Of a DNA stretch of 64,000 nucleotides, positions 43,709 to 51,630 are shown piece after piece. This DNA comes from an uncultured Eubacteriales bacterium. Its GTDB lineage: Bacteria; Bacillota; Clostridia; Lachnospirales; Lachnospiraceae. The notes below the pieces were generated by a model, which did no database searches, was not told the DNA's origin, and worked only from the letters and a program-made list of their open reading frames with translations. The position numbers and the translations under genes are program-made. How positions within the stretch are numbered: position 1 is the stretch's first letter; the number at the start of each line of letters is the position of its first letter. Location of the stretch: the NCBI GenBank assembly GCA_900545175.1, contig UQYF01000001.1, positions 124,001 through 188,000 on the forward strand. Direction: 5' to 3'.

Positions 43709-43908
43709 TATATTAGGATTATGATGTCAAAACATGCTGATTTAGTATATGAGTGTATAACAAGTTATATATATGCATATCACTTCGCTGTCCGAAGCAG
43801 GATGTTCTAAGAACTCTGCCTATGTTAGTACTTCTATCTGAATCAAGAGCTTTTATATTAATTGACAGTTTAAAATATATTCGATTTTTGCTGTTTTATA
43901 TTTTTTTA

Positions 43909-43937
43909 TTGTCAGCAGTCATATTAAGTGCTATATT
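43909..43937 (+). promoter_or_regulatory. Promoter for yifB with extended -10
   Basis: TTGTCA (43909-43914), 17-base spacer ending TGC, TATATT (43932-43937). The leader before the yifB ATG would be about 210 bases. The rest of 43709-44156 is AT-rich with no supported gene; a short open frame at 43753-43971 has no ribosome site. Confidence 0.6.
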
Positions 43938-44156
43938 AGACACAAAGCAGAGTTCTATTTTTCAAATTTAATTCTTAGAATATTTTCAATTTTTCAATTT
44001 AGAAGTTCGTGCTTTTATTTCCAATATTAATTAAAGATATCATGTAGATTTATCAGCAATATTCCGTATATGTATTACATTGCAAAATCGGACAATTCAA
44101 TGAAAGTTGAGTTTGGCAAAAACATGTCGGAAAATAAAAATATGGAGGAAGTGCAT

Positions 44157-45749
44157 ATGGTGAGTAAGGTTGGCTGTGCGATGGTCACGGCTATGGGTGC
44201 CACACTGTTAGAAGTGGAGGCGGATGTGTCGGGAGGACTTCCGGATATAGAGATGACAGGAAATCTGGCGGGTTCTGTAAAGGATGGCAGAGAGCGGATC
44301 AGAGTTGCAATAAAAAAATGCGGTTATCCTTTTCCGCAGGGAAGAGTGACAATCAACATAGCTCCGGCGGCATTAAGAAAGGAAGGCACAAGTTTTGACT
44401 TGGCTGTTGCATGTGCAATTTTAGAGGAGATAGGCATAATACCTGAGGATAAGCTTCGTGGAAAAATAGTAATAGGAGAGCTTGGACTTGACGGCGCGGT
44501 GATAGGTGTGAGAGGAGTTCTGTCCGTAGTTGTTGCAGCTAAGAAGAATGGCTGCAGTGGGTGTATAGTGCCGATGGATAATTATTCTGAAGCACTTATG
44601 GTTTCGGGGCTGGAGATAATTCCGGTGGGGCATCTGACGGAGCTGGTGGAAGAAAAATCTTCAAAAGATAAAGTGTATGATGCGTTGAATGAATATAGTG
44701 ATATATCACACAGTAAGGATAATGCTATAATATCCGACAATAAGCATCCGGATTATTCGGATATTTATGGTCAGGAATATGCGAAGAAGGCGGTACTCAC
44801 AGCTGTTGCAGGACGGCACAATATTCTTCTTATGGGACCGCCGGGAGCGGGAAAGACAATGCTTGTGTCGCGCATTCCGACAATTATGCCGGGCATGTCG
44901 GAGACGGAACAGCTAGAGCTTGCATGTCTGTACAGTGTGGCAGGAAAACTCGGTGATATTGGCAGCATGAATCTCAGGCCGTTCAGAGCACCGCACCATT
45001 CAATTACATCGGCTGCTCTCATTGGCGGTGGCAGGTTTGTTGAGCCGGGGGAGGTATCGCTTGCTTCAAAGGGTGTGCTTTTTCTTGATGAGCTGACACG
45101 TTTTGACACAAAAGTCATAGAACAGCTGCGTGAACCGTTAGAAACAGGAAAGATAATGATTAGCAGAATGACCGGTTCATATGAGCTTCCGGCGGATTTC
45201 ATGCTTGCGAGTGCAATGAACCCATGTGCATGCGGCTTTTATCCGGATAGAAGCAGATGCAGGTGTACATCATGGGATGTCAACAGACATTATGGACGTA
45301 TAAGCAGACCGATTATCGATAGAATTGACATATCTATTGCGTTGCAGAGAGTGAGCTTTGATGAGCTTACAGGGAAGGCTGCAGCCGAATGCATGAACAA
45401 TAATACGAGCAGTGGCGGCAGGAATGACAGCGCACTATGCTCTGACAGTACAAAGATGCGAAGAATAGTTGAAAGAGTATGGCAGGTACAGAGGGATAGA
45501 CTTGGTGAGGGACGGTATAACAGCAGAATGACAAATGATGAGATTAAAAGATTTTGTAAACTTGATGCTGCATCCGAGGAGCTTGTAAAGGAAGCGTATG
45601 AAGTATATGGACTGAGCGCAAGAGCGTATTATAAGATACTTAAAGTGGCAAGAACTCTGGCTGATATAGATGGTGAGAAGGATATAATGCAATGTCATAT
45701 CCTTGAAGCACTAAGCTACAGAGTAAAAGACAGGGGAGATGAGGAATGA
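44157..45749 (+). CDS. yifB: YifB/ComM-like Mg-chelatase-family AAA+ ATPase
   Basis: 530 residues. An N-terminal Lon-protease-like domain (SKVGCAMVTAMGATLLEVEADVSGGLPDIEMTG) is followed by the Mg-chelatase AAA+ core with GPPGAGKTM (Walker A, about 227-235), LFLDELTRF (Walker B) and a C-terminal helical domain (RAYYKILKVARTLADIDG). ComM members are hexameric helicases that extend branch migration during natural transformation. The ATG at 44157 has GGAGGA 7 bases upstream and the usual family N-terminus; the frame is open further 5'. The stop overlaps dprA (ATGA). Confidence 0.93.
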   Translation: MVSKVGCAMVTAMGATLLEVEADVSGGLPDIEMTGNLAGSVKDGRERIRVAIKKCGYPFPQGRVTINIAPAALRKEGTSFDLAVACAILEEIGIIPEDKLRGKIVIGELGLDGAVIGVRGVLSVVVAAKKNGCSGCIVPMDNYSEALMVSGLEIIPVGHLTELVEEKSSKDKVYDALNEYSDISHSKDNAIISDNKHPDYSDIYGQEYAKKAVLTAVAGRHNILLMGPPGAGKTMLVSRIPTIMPGMSETEQLELACLYSVAGKLGDIGSMNLRPFRAPHHSITSAALIGGGRFVEPGEVSLASKGVLFLDELTRFDTKVIEQLREPLETGKIMISRMTGSYELPADFMLASAMNPCACGFYPDRSRCRCTSWDVNRHYGRISRPIIDRIDISIALQRVSFDELTGKAAAECMNNNTSSGGRNDSALCSDSTKMRRIVERVWQVQRDRLGEGRYNSRMTNDEIKRFCKLDAASEELVKEAYEVYGLSARAYYKILKVARTLADIDGEKDIMQCHILEALSYRVKDRGDEE

Positions 45750-46918
45750 TTGAAGATATGAGCAAGAAAGAAGAAGAATATAGTAAGGCGAATATAAAGG
45801 AATGGCACTGGCTTACTAATCTTCCGGGATTTGGCTATAGAAAGCTAGCTGTTTTAAAGAATGCGGCAGATAGTGTATCGGACTTATATATGCTTGAGGA
45901 TAGTATCGGACATGATAAGGGTGAAGAGCTTCTAAAGAATATATTTGCCGGTGCGGGTGTCAGATTTGATAAGAAGGATATGGAAGTCTTTTTTGACAGG
46001 GAGCTGAAAGACAGGCTTGCAATGAAATATATGGAGCTTTTGTCATCGGATGTGAATATAGCATCTATTGACTCGGAAGATTATCCTGAAAAACTCAGGG
46101 ATATTTTCGATGCACCGTACATACTATATTACCGCGGAAACCTTCCGGATTCTGCGAAGAAATCGGTGGCTGTTGTCGGGGCAAGAGCATGCAGCGAATA
46201 TGGAAGAAGCATGGCTAAGGAAATATCAGGACAGCTGGCAGTCCGTGGAGTGCAGGTGATAAGCGGCTTTGCAAGAGGGATTGATACAGCGTCACATAAT
46301 GGAAGCCTTGCTTTAGATGGAGGAAGGACATTTGCTGTGTTTGGATGCGGCATTAATCATTGTTATCCTTCAGAGAACAGGTTTACTTATGACGAAATAA
46401 TAGAAAAGGGCGGAGGGATTATCTCGGAGTATCCGCCGGATATGAAGCCCTCGCCCGGATTTTTTCCTATGAGAAACCGCATTATAAGCGGTCTTTCGGA
46501 TGTTGTGATAGTTGTTGAAGCCGGAATTAAGAGTGGTTCACTCATTACGGCAGATCATGCGTTAGAGCAGGGAAGGACAGTTATGGCATTGCCGGGAAGG
46601 GTAACGGACAGGCTCAGCGAAGGCTGCAACAAGCTGATACATCAGGGGGCCGGAATTATATCCTGTATGGATGATATTCTGTTTGAATTAGGCTTGTCAG
46701 ATACGCAAAAAATGTCTGTTAATTTAAAAATTTCACAAATTGAACTTGCAAAGCCGGAGAAAATGTTGTATAGTCATCTAGATTTTAGCCCGCAGAGTAT
46801 CGATGATTTAGTCCGCAAAAGCGGAATCGGACCGGATGAAGCAGCGGCATGCCTTGTCAGGCTTGAACTGGCAGGTATGGCAAAGCGGATTGGAGGTATG
46901 TACGTGCGCGGGAAATAA
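45746..46918 (+). CDS. dprA: DNA-processing protein DprA
   Basis: 390 residues. A helical N-terminal region precedes the Rossmann-like DprA core: VAVVGARACSEYG, SGFARGIDTASHNGSL, AVFGCGINHCYPSEN, MRNRIISGLSDVVIVVEA, SGSLITADHALEQGR and LPGRVTDRLSEGCNKLI. The C-terminus ends in a winged-helix-like DML1 domain. It loads RecA on incoming single-stranded DNA and protects it. It is co-translated with yifB, and both lie right after the type IV pilus locus, which supports a DNA-uptake role for the pili (inference). Confidence 0.95.
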   Translation: MIEDMSKKEEEYSKANIKEWHWLTNLPGFGYRKLAVLKNAADSVSDLYMLEDSIGHDKGEELLKNIFAGAGVRFDKKDMEVFFDRELKDRLAMKYMELLSSDVNIASIDSEDYPEKLRDIFDAPYILYYRGNLPDSAKKSVAVVGARACSEYGRSMAKEISGQLAVRGVQVISGFARGIDTASHNGSLALDGGRTFAVFGCGINHCYPSENRFTYDEIIEKGGGIISEYPPDMKPSPGFFPMRNRIISGLSDVVIVVEAGIKSGSLITADHALEQGRTVMALPGRVTDRLSEGCNKLIHQGAGIISCMDDILFELGLSDTQKMSVNLKISQIELAKPEKMLYSHLDFSPQSIDDLVRKSGIGPDEAAACLVRLELAGMAKRIGGMYVRGK

Positions 46919-46935
46919 TAACTGGAGGAGTTGTC

Positions 46936-49020
46936 ATGGCAAAATATCTTGTAATCGTTGAGTCCCCGGCAAAGGTTAAGACTATCAAGAAATTTCTTGG
47001 TTCTAATTATGAGGTGGTCGCATCGCAGGGCCATGTTCGTGATTTGCCTAAGAGTGCGCTGGGAATAGATACGGAACATGACTTTGAACCGAAATATATT
47101 ACAATAAGAGGTAAGGGTGATATCCTTGCACATCTTCGCAGGGAGGTAAAAAAGGCGGATAAAGTATATCTTGCAACTGACCCTGACCGTGAAGGAGAAG
47201 CTATTTCGTGGCATCTTGCACAGGCACTTAAGATTGATGACAAGGATATTAACAGAATAAGCTTTAACGAAATTACCAAGAATGCTGTCAAGGCATCAAT
47301 TAAGGAGCCAAGGAAGCTTGATATGAACCTTGTTGATGCACAGCAGTCGAGAAGAATACTTGACCGTATGGTTGGCTACCGCATCAGCCCGGTTTTGTGG
47401 GAGAAGGTTAAGAGAGGGCTTAGTGCCGGACGTGTACAGTCTGTGGCACTTAGAATCATATGTGACCGTGAAGCGGAGATAAATGCATTCATCCCTGAAG
47501 AGTATTGGACAATAGATGGTATTTTTAAAGTAAAAGGTGAAAAGAAGCTTCTTACAGCAAAATACACAGGAGATGACAGTGGAAATGCGGTTATCCATAA
47601 TGAGGCGGAGAAGGATGAGATTATTGCCGGGATTAAGAATGGAAGCGCTGCTGTTACAGAAGTAAAGACAAGTGACAGAATAAGAAAGGCACCACTTCCT
47701 TTTACAACAAGTACACTTCAGCAGGAGGCAGCCAAGGCACTTAATTATTCAACCCAGAAGACAATGCGCATTGCACAGCAGCTTTATGAAGGTGTTGACA
47801 TAGAAGGCCATGGAACGATAGGTATCATCACATATCTTAGAACAGATTCCACCAGAGTTGCTGCTGAGGCAGACCTTTCAGCCAGAGAATATATTAAGGA
47901 TAATTATGGGGGGGATTATTACGCTCCTATTGATAACAAAAAAGAAAATGACAAGAAGATTCAGGATGCGCATGAGGCAATAAGACCTACGGATATAGAG
48001 CTTACTCCGGTTAAGGTTAAGGAATCACTTCAGCGTGACCAGTTCCGTCTGTATCAGCTTATATGGAAGAGATTCGTTGCGAGCCGCATGCAGCCTGCCA
48101 GATATGAAACGACGACTGCAAAGATAAAGGTTAATAATCACCATTTTTCCGCATCCGCATCAAGAATTGCGTTTGACGGTTTTATGTCTGTATACGCAGA
48201 AGCCGATGATGAAAAGGAAGAAAACAACTCAATGGTCGGTAATCTGAGTACGAACAGTGTGATTACACTCGAAGATATGGAAAGCAAGCAGCATTTTACA
48301 CAGCCGCCTGCACACTATACGGAGGCAACTCTTGTAAGAACACTTGAAGAGCTTGGAATCGGAAGACCTAGTACCTATGCACCTACAATAACGACTATAA
48401 TCAACAGAAGATATGTCGCCAAGGAAAATAAGAATCTGTATGTGACAGAGCTTGGTGAGGCAGTCAATTCCATTATGATGAAGGCGTTTCCTGTTATTGT
48501 CGATGTGAATTTCACAGCCAATATGGAGTCACTTCTTGACGGTGTTGCGGATGGAAGCATACAGTGGAAAACGATTGTGAGAAATTTCTATCCTGATCTT
48601 GACGAGGCAGTGAAGAATGCAGAGAAGGAGCTTGAGGAAGTCAAGATAGAGGATGAAGTTACGGATATTCCATGTGATGTGTGCGGAAGAATGATGGTTA
48701 TCAAATACGGTCCTCATGGAAAGTTCCTTGCGTGTCCGGGATTTCCGGAATGCAGAAATACGAAGCCGTATCTTGAAAAGATAGGAATTGCATGCCCTAA
48801 GTGTGGAAAGGACATTGTAATCCGCAAGACAAAGAAAGGCAGAAAATATTTTGGCTGCGAAGGTTTTCCTGATTGTGATTTTATGTCATGGCAGAAGCCG
48901 TCAAGCATAAAATGTCCTGAATGCGGCGGTTATATGGTTGAAAAGGGAAATAAGCTCGTGTGTGCCGATGAACATTGCGGTTTTGTGATGGACAGAAAGG
49001 AAACGCAGGAGAAAGCATAA
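46936..49020 (+). CDS. topA: DNA topoisomerase I
   Basis: 694 residues. The TOPRIM domain starts KYLVIVESPAKVKTIKKFLG and holds the acidic DPDREGE. The catalytic tyrosine lies in ITYLRTDSTRV (about residue 300). After LGIGRPSTYAPT come three C-terminal zinc-binding modules (CDVCGRM..CPGFPEC, CPKCGKD..CEGFPDC, CPECGGY..CADEHC). It relaxes negative supercoils by a type IA mechanism. GGAGGAG is upstream of the ATG. The gene follows dprA by 17 bases, the usual Firmicute order. Confidence 0.97.
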   Translation: MAKYLVIVESPAKVKTIKKFLGSNYEVVASQGHVRDLPKSALGIDTEHDFEPKYITIRGKGDILAHLRREVKKADKVYLATDPDREGEAISWHLAQALKIDDKDINRISFNEITKNAVKASIKEPRKLDMNLVDAQQSRRILDRMVGYRISPVLWEKVKRGLSAGRVQSVALRIICDREAEINAFIPEEYWTIDGIFKVKGEKKLLTAKYTGDDSGNAVIHNEAEKDEIIAGIKNGSAAVTEVKTSDRIRKAPLPFTTSTLQQEAAKALNYSTQKTMRIAQQLYEGVDIEGHGTIGIITYLRTDSTRVAAEADLSAREYIKDNYGGDYYAPIDNKKENDKKIQDAHEAIRPTDIELTPVKVKESLQRDQFRLYQLIWKRFVASRMQPARYETTTAKIKVNNHHFSASASRIAFDGFMSVYAEADDEKEENNSMVGNLSTNSVITLEDMESKQHFTQPPAHYTEATLVRTLEELGIGRPSTYAPTITTIINRRYVAKENKNLYVTELGEAVNSIMMKAFPVIVDVNFTANMESLLDGVADGSIQWKTIVRNFYPDLDEAVKNAEKELEEVKIEDEVTDIPCDVCGRMMVIKYGPHGKFLACPGFPECRNTKPYLEKIGIACPKCGKDIVIRKTKKGRKYFGCEGFPDCDFMSWQKPSSIKCPECGGYMVEKGNKLVCADEHCGFVMDRKETQEKA

Positions 49021-49176
49021 AAGTTTCTCTCAGTGTGTATCTATAGCTGCATCGAGAGCAGTATATACAGTGTTAAGCGATATAAAAATGATTAAATATT
49101 AAGAATTATAATAATTATTCAGACTATTCACAAAAAAATCTACAAAAACTATTGTATATTCAAAATATTTATGCTA

Positions 49177-49218
49177 AACTTAGCAAGTAGAACCAATATT
49201 CTATTTGCTAAGTTTTTT
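49177..49218 (+). terminator. Terminator between topA and codY
   Basis: AACTTAGCAAGTAGAA (49177-49192) pairs with TTCTATTTGCTAAGTT (49199-49214) with one mismatch/G-U, and a T run follows. It ends topA transcripts about 160 bases after the gene. Confidence 0.88.
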
Positions 49219-49416
49219 ATATTAGGAAATTTTGTTGAGATTCTCTATTATATAAAAACCTTACGGGCAGTAACGAACCGCGGTGGAACGAAAATTTGCC
49301 GCTTAGGCGGCATGCGGCAGGCGGAGAGTTCTGCAAAGCAGAATTCTTTCTTAATGGGAAACAATATAGGATAGTGGATTAGATTTTAGATTTATATGGA
49401 AAGGGTGGTTGCACAG
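49219..49416 (+). other. Gene-free spacer before codY, possible repeat remnant
   Basis: The stretch holds a GC-rich block (49261-49350) with a GCCGC/GCGGC stem and AGTTCTGC/GCAGAATT separated by AAA. Its base composition differs from the AT-rich flanks. A short open frame runs through it but has no family resemblance. The block includes GCGGTGGAACGAAAATTTG (49280-49298), matched with two changes at 36711-36729. It may be the remnant of a dispersed intergenic repeat. The codY promoter could not be placed with confidence. Confidence 0.4.
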
Positions 49417-50193
49417 ATGAGTGTTCAGTTGCTTGATAAGACAAGAAAAATCAACAAGCTATTGCACAACAATAATTCGCACAAGGTAGTTTTCAACGAC
49501 ATATGTCAGGTACTTAGCGAGATATTGATGTCTAATACTCTTGTTATAAGTAAGAAGGGTAAGGTGTTAGGAAGCAGCCTGTGTGATGGCGTTGAAGAAA
49601 TTAAGGAGTTGATTGGTGATGAAGTTGGTGAGTTTATCGATCATATGCTTAACGAGCGTCTGTTAAGTGTCCTTTCTACAAAAGAGAATGTTAATCTTGA
49701 GACGCTGGGTTTTGGAAGAGGCGATGCAAAAAAATATCAGGCTATCATAGCTCCTATAGATATTGCGGGAGAGCGCCTCGGAACGCTTTTTATGTACAAG
49801 TGTGACAGTCAATATGATATAGACGATATCATACTCTGTGAGTACGGTACAACTGTTGTAGGACTTGAGATGATGCGTTCTGTCAATGAAGAGAATGCAG
49901 AAGAGACAAGAAAGATTCATATTGTCAAGTCAGCGATAAGCACGTTGTCATTTTCAGAGCTTGAAGCGATTAAGCATATATTTGAAGAGCTTGATGGAAA
50001 TGAAGGAATACTTGTTGCAAGCAAGATTGCAGACAGAGTGGGAATAACCCGCTCGGTAATCGTAAATGCACTTAGAAAGTTTGAGAGTGCAGGAGTTATA
50101 GAGTCGAGGTCATCCGGAATGAAGGGAACGTATATTAAAGTACTTAATGATGTTGTATTTGATGAGTTGAAAAAGATTGACCTCACTGAATGA
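49417..50193 (+). CDS. codY: GTP-sensing global transcriptional regulator CodY
   Basis: 258 residues, against 259 in Bacillus. The N-terminal GAF domain begins LLDKTRKINKLLHNN and binds GTP and branched-chain amino acids in the family. The C-terminal winged helix carries ASKIADRVGITRSVIVNALRK. It represses nutrient-scavenging, motility and competence genes under rich conditions, so its place before the flagellar operon and after dprA is apt. The ATG at 49417 matches the family start; an upstream ATG at 49396 has no ribosome site. Confidence 0.96.
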   Translation: MSVQLLDKTRKINKLLHNNNSHKVVFNDICQVLSEILMSNTLVISKKGKVLGSSLCDGVEEIKELIGDEVGEFIDHMLNERLLSVLSTKENVNLETLGFGRGDAKKYQAIIAPIDIAGERLGTLFMYKCDSQYDIDDIILCEYGTTVVGLEMMRSVNEENAEETRKIHIVKSAISTLSFSELEAIKHIFEELDGNEGILVASKIADRVGITRSVIVNALRKFESAGVIESRSSGMKGTYIKVLNDVVFDELKKIDLTE

Positions 50194-50216
50194 GTGCCGG
50201 ATTATCTCATGTAAAG

Positions 50217-50251
50217 ATGCGCTGTTCCGTATGGGGCAGCGCATTATTTTT
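50217..50251 (+). terminator. Terminator after codY
   Basis: ATGCGCTGTTCC (50217-50228) pairs with GGGGCAGCGCAT (50233-50244), two G-U pairs, four-base loop, then TATTTTT. It separates codY from the flagellar promoter. Confidence 0.9.
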
Positions 50252-50284
50252 CCTAAAAAAAATGCAAGATATTGTAAAAAAAGC

Positions 50285-50312
50285 TTGTTTTTTTTATCGG
50301 ATGCCGTATAAT
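50285..50312 (+). promoter_or_regulatory. Sigma-A-like promoter of the flagellar operon
   Basis: TTGTTT (50285-50290), 16-base spacer, TATAAT (50307-50312). The leader before flgB is about 60 bases. No sigma-D (TAAA/GCCGATAT) pair with correct spacing is present, which fits the basal-body operon being read by the housekeeping factor, as in Bacillus. Confidence 0.65.
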
Positions 50313-50377
50313 TGATAAGAAGAATGTGGTTTTATGGGTATTTTTGATGAAATTGTTATCATAAAGGAGAATGTAGG

Positions 50378-50776
50378 ATGTTTGATTCAGGAGCATTTGG
50401 ATATGTCAATGTGCTGTCTTCGGCAGCGGATGCGGCATGGACGAGGAATGAAGTGCTAAATAACAATATCGCTAATGTTGACACGCCAGGATACAAGAGA
50501 CAGGATATGGTATTTGAGACACTTTTACAGAATGAGATTGGAAGGCAGGGAAAGACAAGCTCAACACTTGACCAGAAGGTGGCAAATGTTGATTATAAAA
50601 AGCTTAAGCCTTATGTCTATACAGATCATTCGCAGTTGTCGACAAGACTTGATGGTAACAATGTTGATATTGATGTTGAAGAGGCAGAGCTTGCATCTAA
50701 TCAGCTTATGTATGATGGAATTATAGAAGGCCTTAACAGCGAATTTGAGAGAATGAAAGCTGTTCTATCTAAGTAA
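50378..50776 (+). CDS. flgB: Flagellar basal-body rod protein FlgB
   Basis: 132 residues, normal length. The rod signature NNIANVDTPGYKRQDMVFETLL is near the N-terminus and the C-terminal helix DVEEAELASNQLMYDGIIEGLNSEF fits the FlgB/C/F/G family. It forms the proximal rod. AAGGAG lies 9-10 bases upstream. It is the first gene of the fla/che-type operon and is followed by flgC after 17 bases. Confidence 0.96.
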   Translation: MFDSGAFGYVNVLSSAADAAWTRNEVLNNNIANVDTPGYKRQDMVFETLLQNEIGRQGKTSSTLDQKVANVDYKKLKPYVYTDHSQLSTRLDGNNVDIDVEEAELASNQLMYDGIIEGLNSEFERMKAVLSK

Positions 50777-50793
50777 AAACAGGGAGGTTAATT

Positions 50794-51243
50794 ATGTCAT
50801 TATTCAGTTCATTTAATATAGCATCATCCGGAATGAGCGCACAGAGATTAAGGATGGATGTTATCTCAGAGAATATTGCCAACGTCAAGACTACAAGAAC
50901 GGATGACGGCGGAGCCTATGTTCGTAAGAATGTTGTACTCAATGAAAAAGGAAATAATTACGGTATCCGCACATTCAGCGAGATTTTTGACGCTACAAGA
51001 AGCGGAGTCGGCAATGGAGTTAAGGCAACTGCCATTGTAAATGATACAGATACACCGATGGAGCTTGTATATGATCCGTCACATCCTGATGCTGACGAGA
51101 ATGGGTATGTTACATATCCTAATGTCAATATTATCACAGAGATGACGGACCTTATTGATGCTTCCCGTTCCTTTGAGGCGAATGCAACTGCGTTCGAGGC
51201 ATCAAAGAGCATGGCATCAAAGGGACTTCAGATAGGTAAGTAA
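50794..51243 (+). CDS. flgC: Flagellar basal-body rod protein FlgC
   Basis: 149 residues. ASSGMSAQRLRMDVISENIANVKTT is the rod motif, and TYPNVNIITEMTDLIDASRSFEANATAFE is the typical C-terminal helix. It polymerises in the proximal rod with FlgB. GGGAGG is 6-7 bases before the ATG. Confidence 0.96.
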   Translation: MSLFSSFNIASSGMSAQRLRMDVISENIANVKTTRTDDGGAYVRKNVVLNEKGNNYGIRTFSEIFDATRSGVGNGVKATAIVNDTDTPMELVYDPSHPDADENGYVTYPNVNIITEMTDLIDASRSFEANATAFEASKSMASKGLQIGK

Positions 51244-51275
51244 AATATATTGTAGAGGAAAAGTGAGGAATACAT

Positions 51276-51593
51276 ATGTCATCGATTAATATATTATCAG
51301 GTGTATCAACAGATTATATTACTAATCAGATTACTGATTCTAAGACTACAAAGACAAAAGATTCTGGCAGTTTTGATGAATTATACCAGGCTGCGGTAAA
51401 TCTTATTTCAGGTACGAATGGATATATACAGCAGGCACAGCAGGCTGAGATAGATTATGCAATGGGAAAGCTTACAAGCACTCATGAACTTAGTATAATA
51501 GAAGAAAAAGCTAATTTGGCACTTCAGTATACTGTTGCAGTAAAAAATGGAATTTTGGACGCATATAAGGAGATTATGCAGATCCAGATTTAA
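51276..51593 (+). CDS. fliE: Flagellar hook-basal body complex protein FliE
   Basis: 105 residues. The family C-terminal half is clear: STHELSIIEEKANLALQYTVAVKNGILDAYKEIMQIQI, here shown as a continuous helix pair around residues 68-105. The N-terminal part is variable and Thr/Lys-rich. FliE joins the MS ring and the rod. The gene stands between flgC and fliF as usual. Confidence 0.94.
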   Translation: MSSINILSGVSTDYITNQITDSKTTKTKDSGSFDELYQAAVNLISGTNGYIQQAQQAEIDYAMGKLTSTHELSIIEEKANLALQYTVAVKNGILDAYKEIMQIQI

Positions 51594-51630
51594 AATTTTA
51601 AAAGATAACTAGTGATACAGGAGAACACAT

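Noticed and set aside
43753..43971. Short 72-codon open frame with a hydrophobic segment
   Set aside because: No ribosome site, no family resemblance, and the yifB promoter lies in it.
44070..44156. Earlier ATG for yifB giving 29 extra residues
   Set aside because: The extra part has no family resemblance, and the ATG at 44157 has a well-placed GGAGGA.
49171..49374. 67-codon open frame between topA and codY
   Set aside because: It starts inside the terminator stem and crosses the GC-rich patch; it looks like a repeat-derived chance frame.
50271..50312. Sigma-D (flagellar) promoter for flgB
   Set aside because: TAAA and GCCG are present but about 24 bases apart instead of 15; the sigma-A pair fits better.
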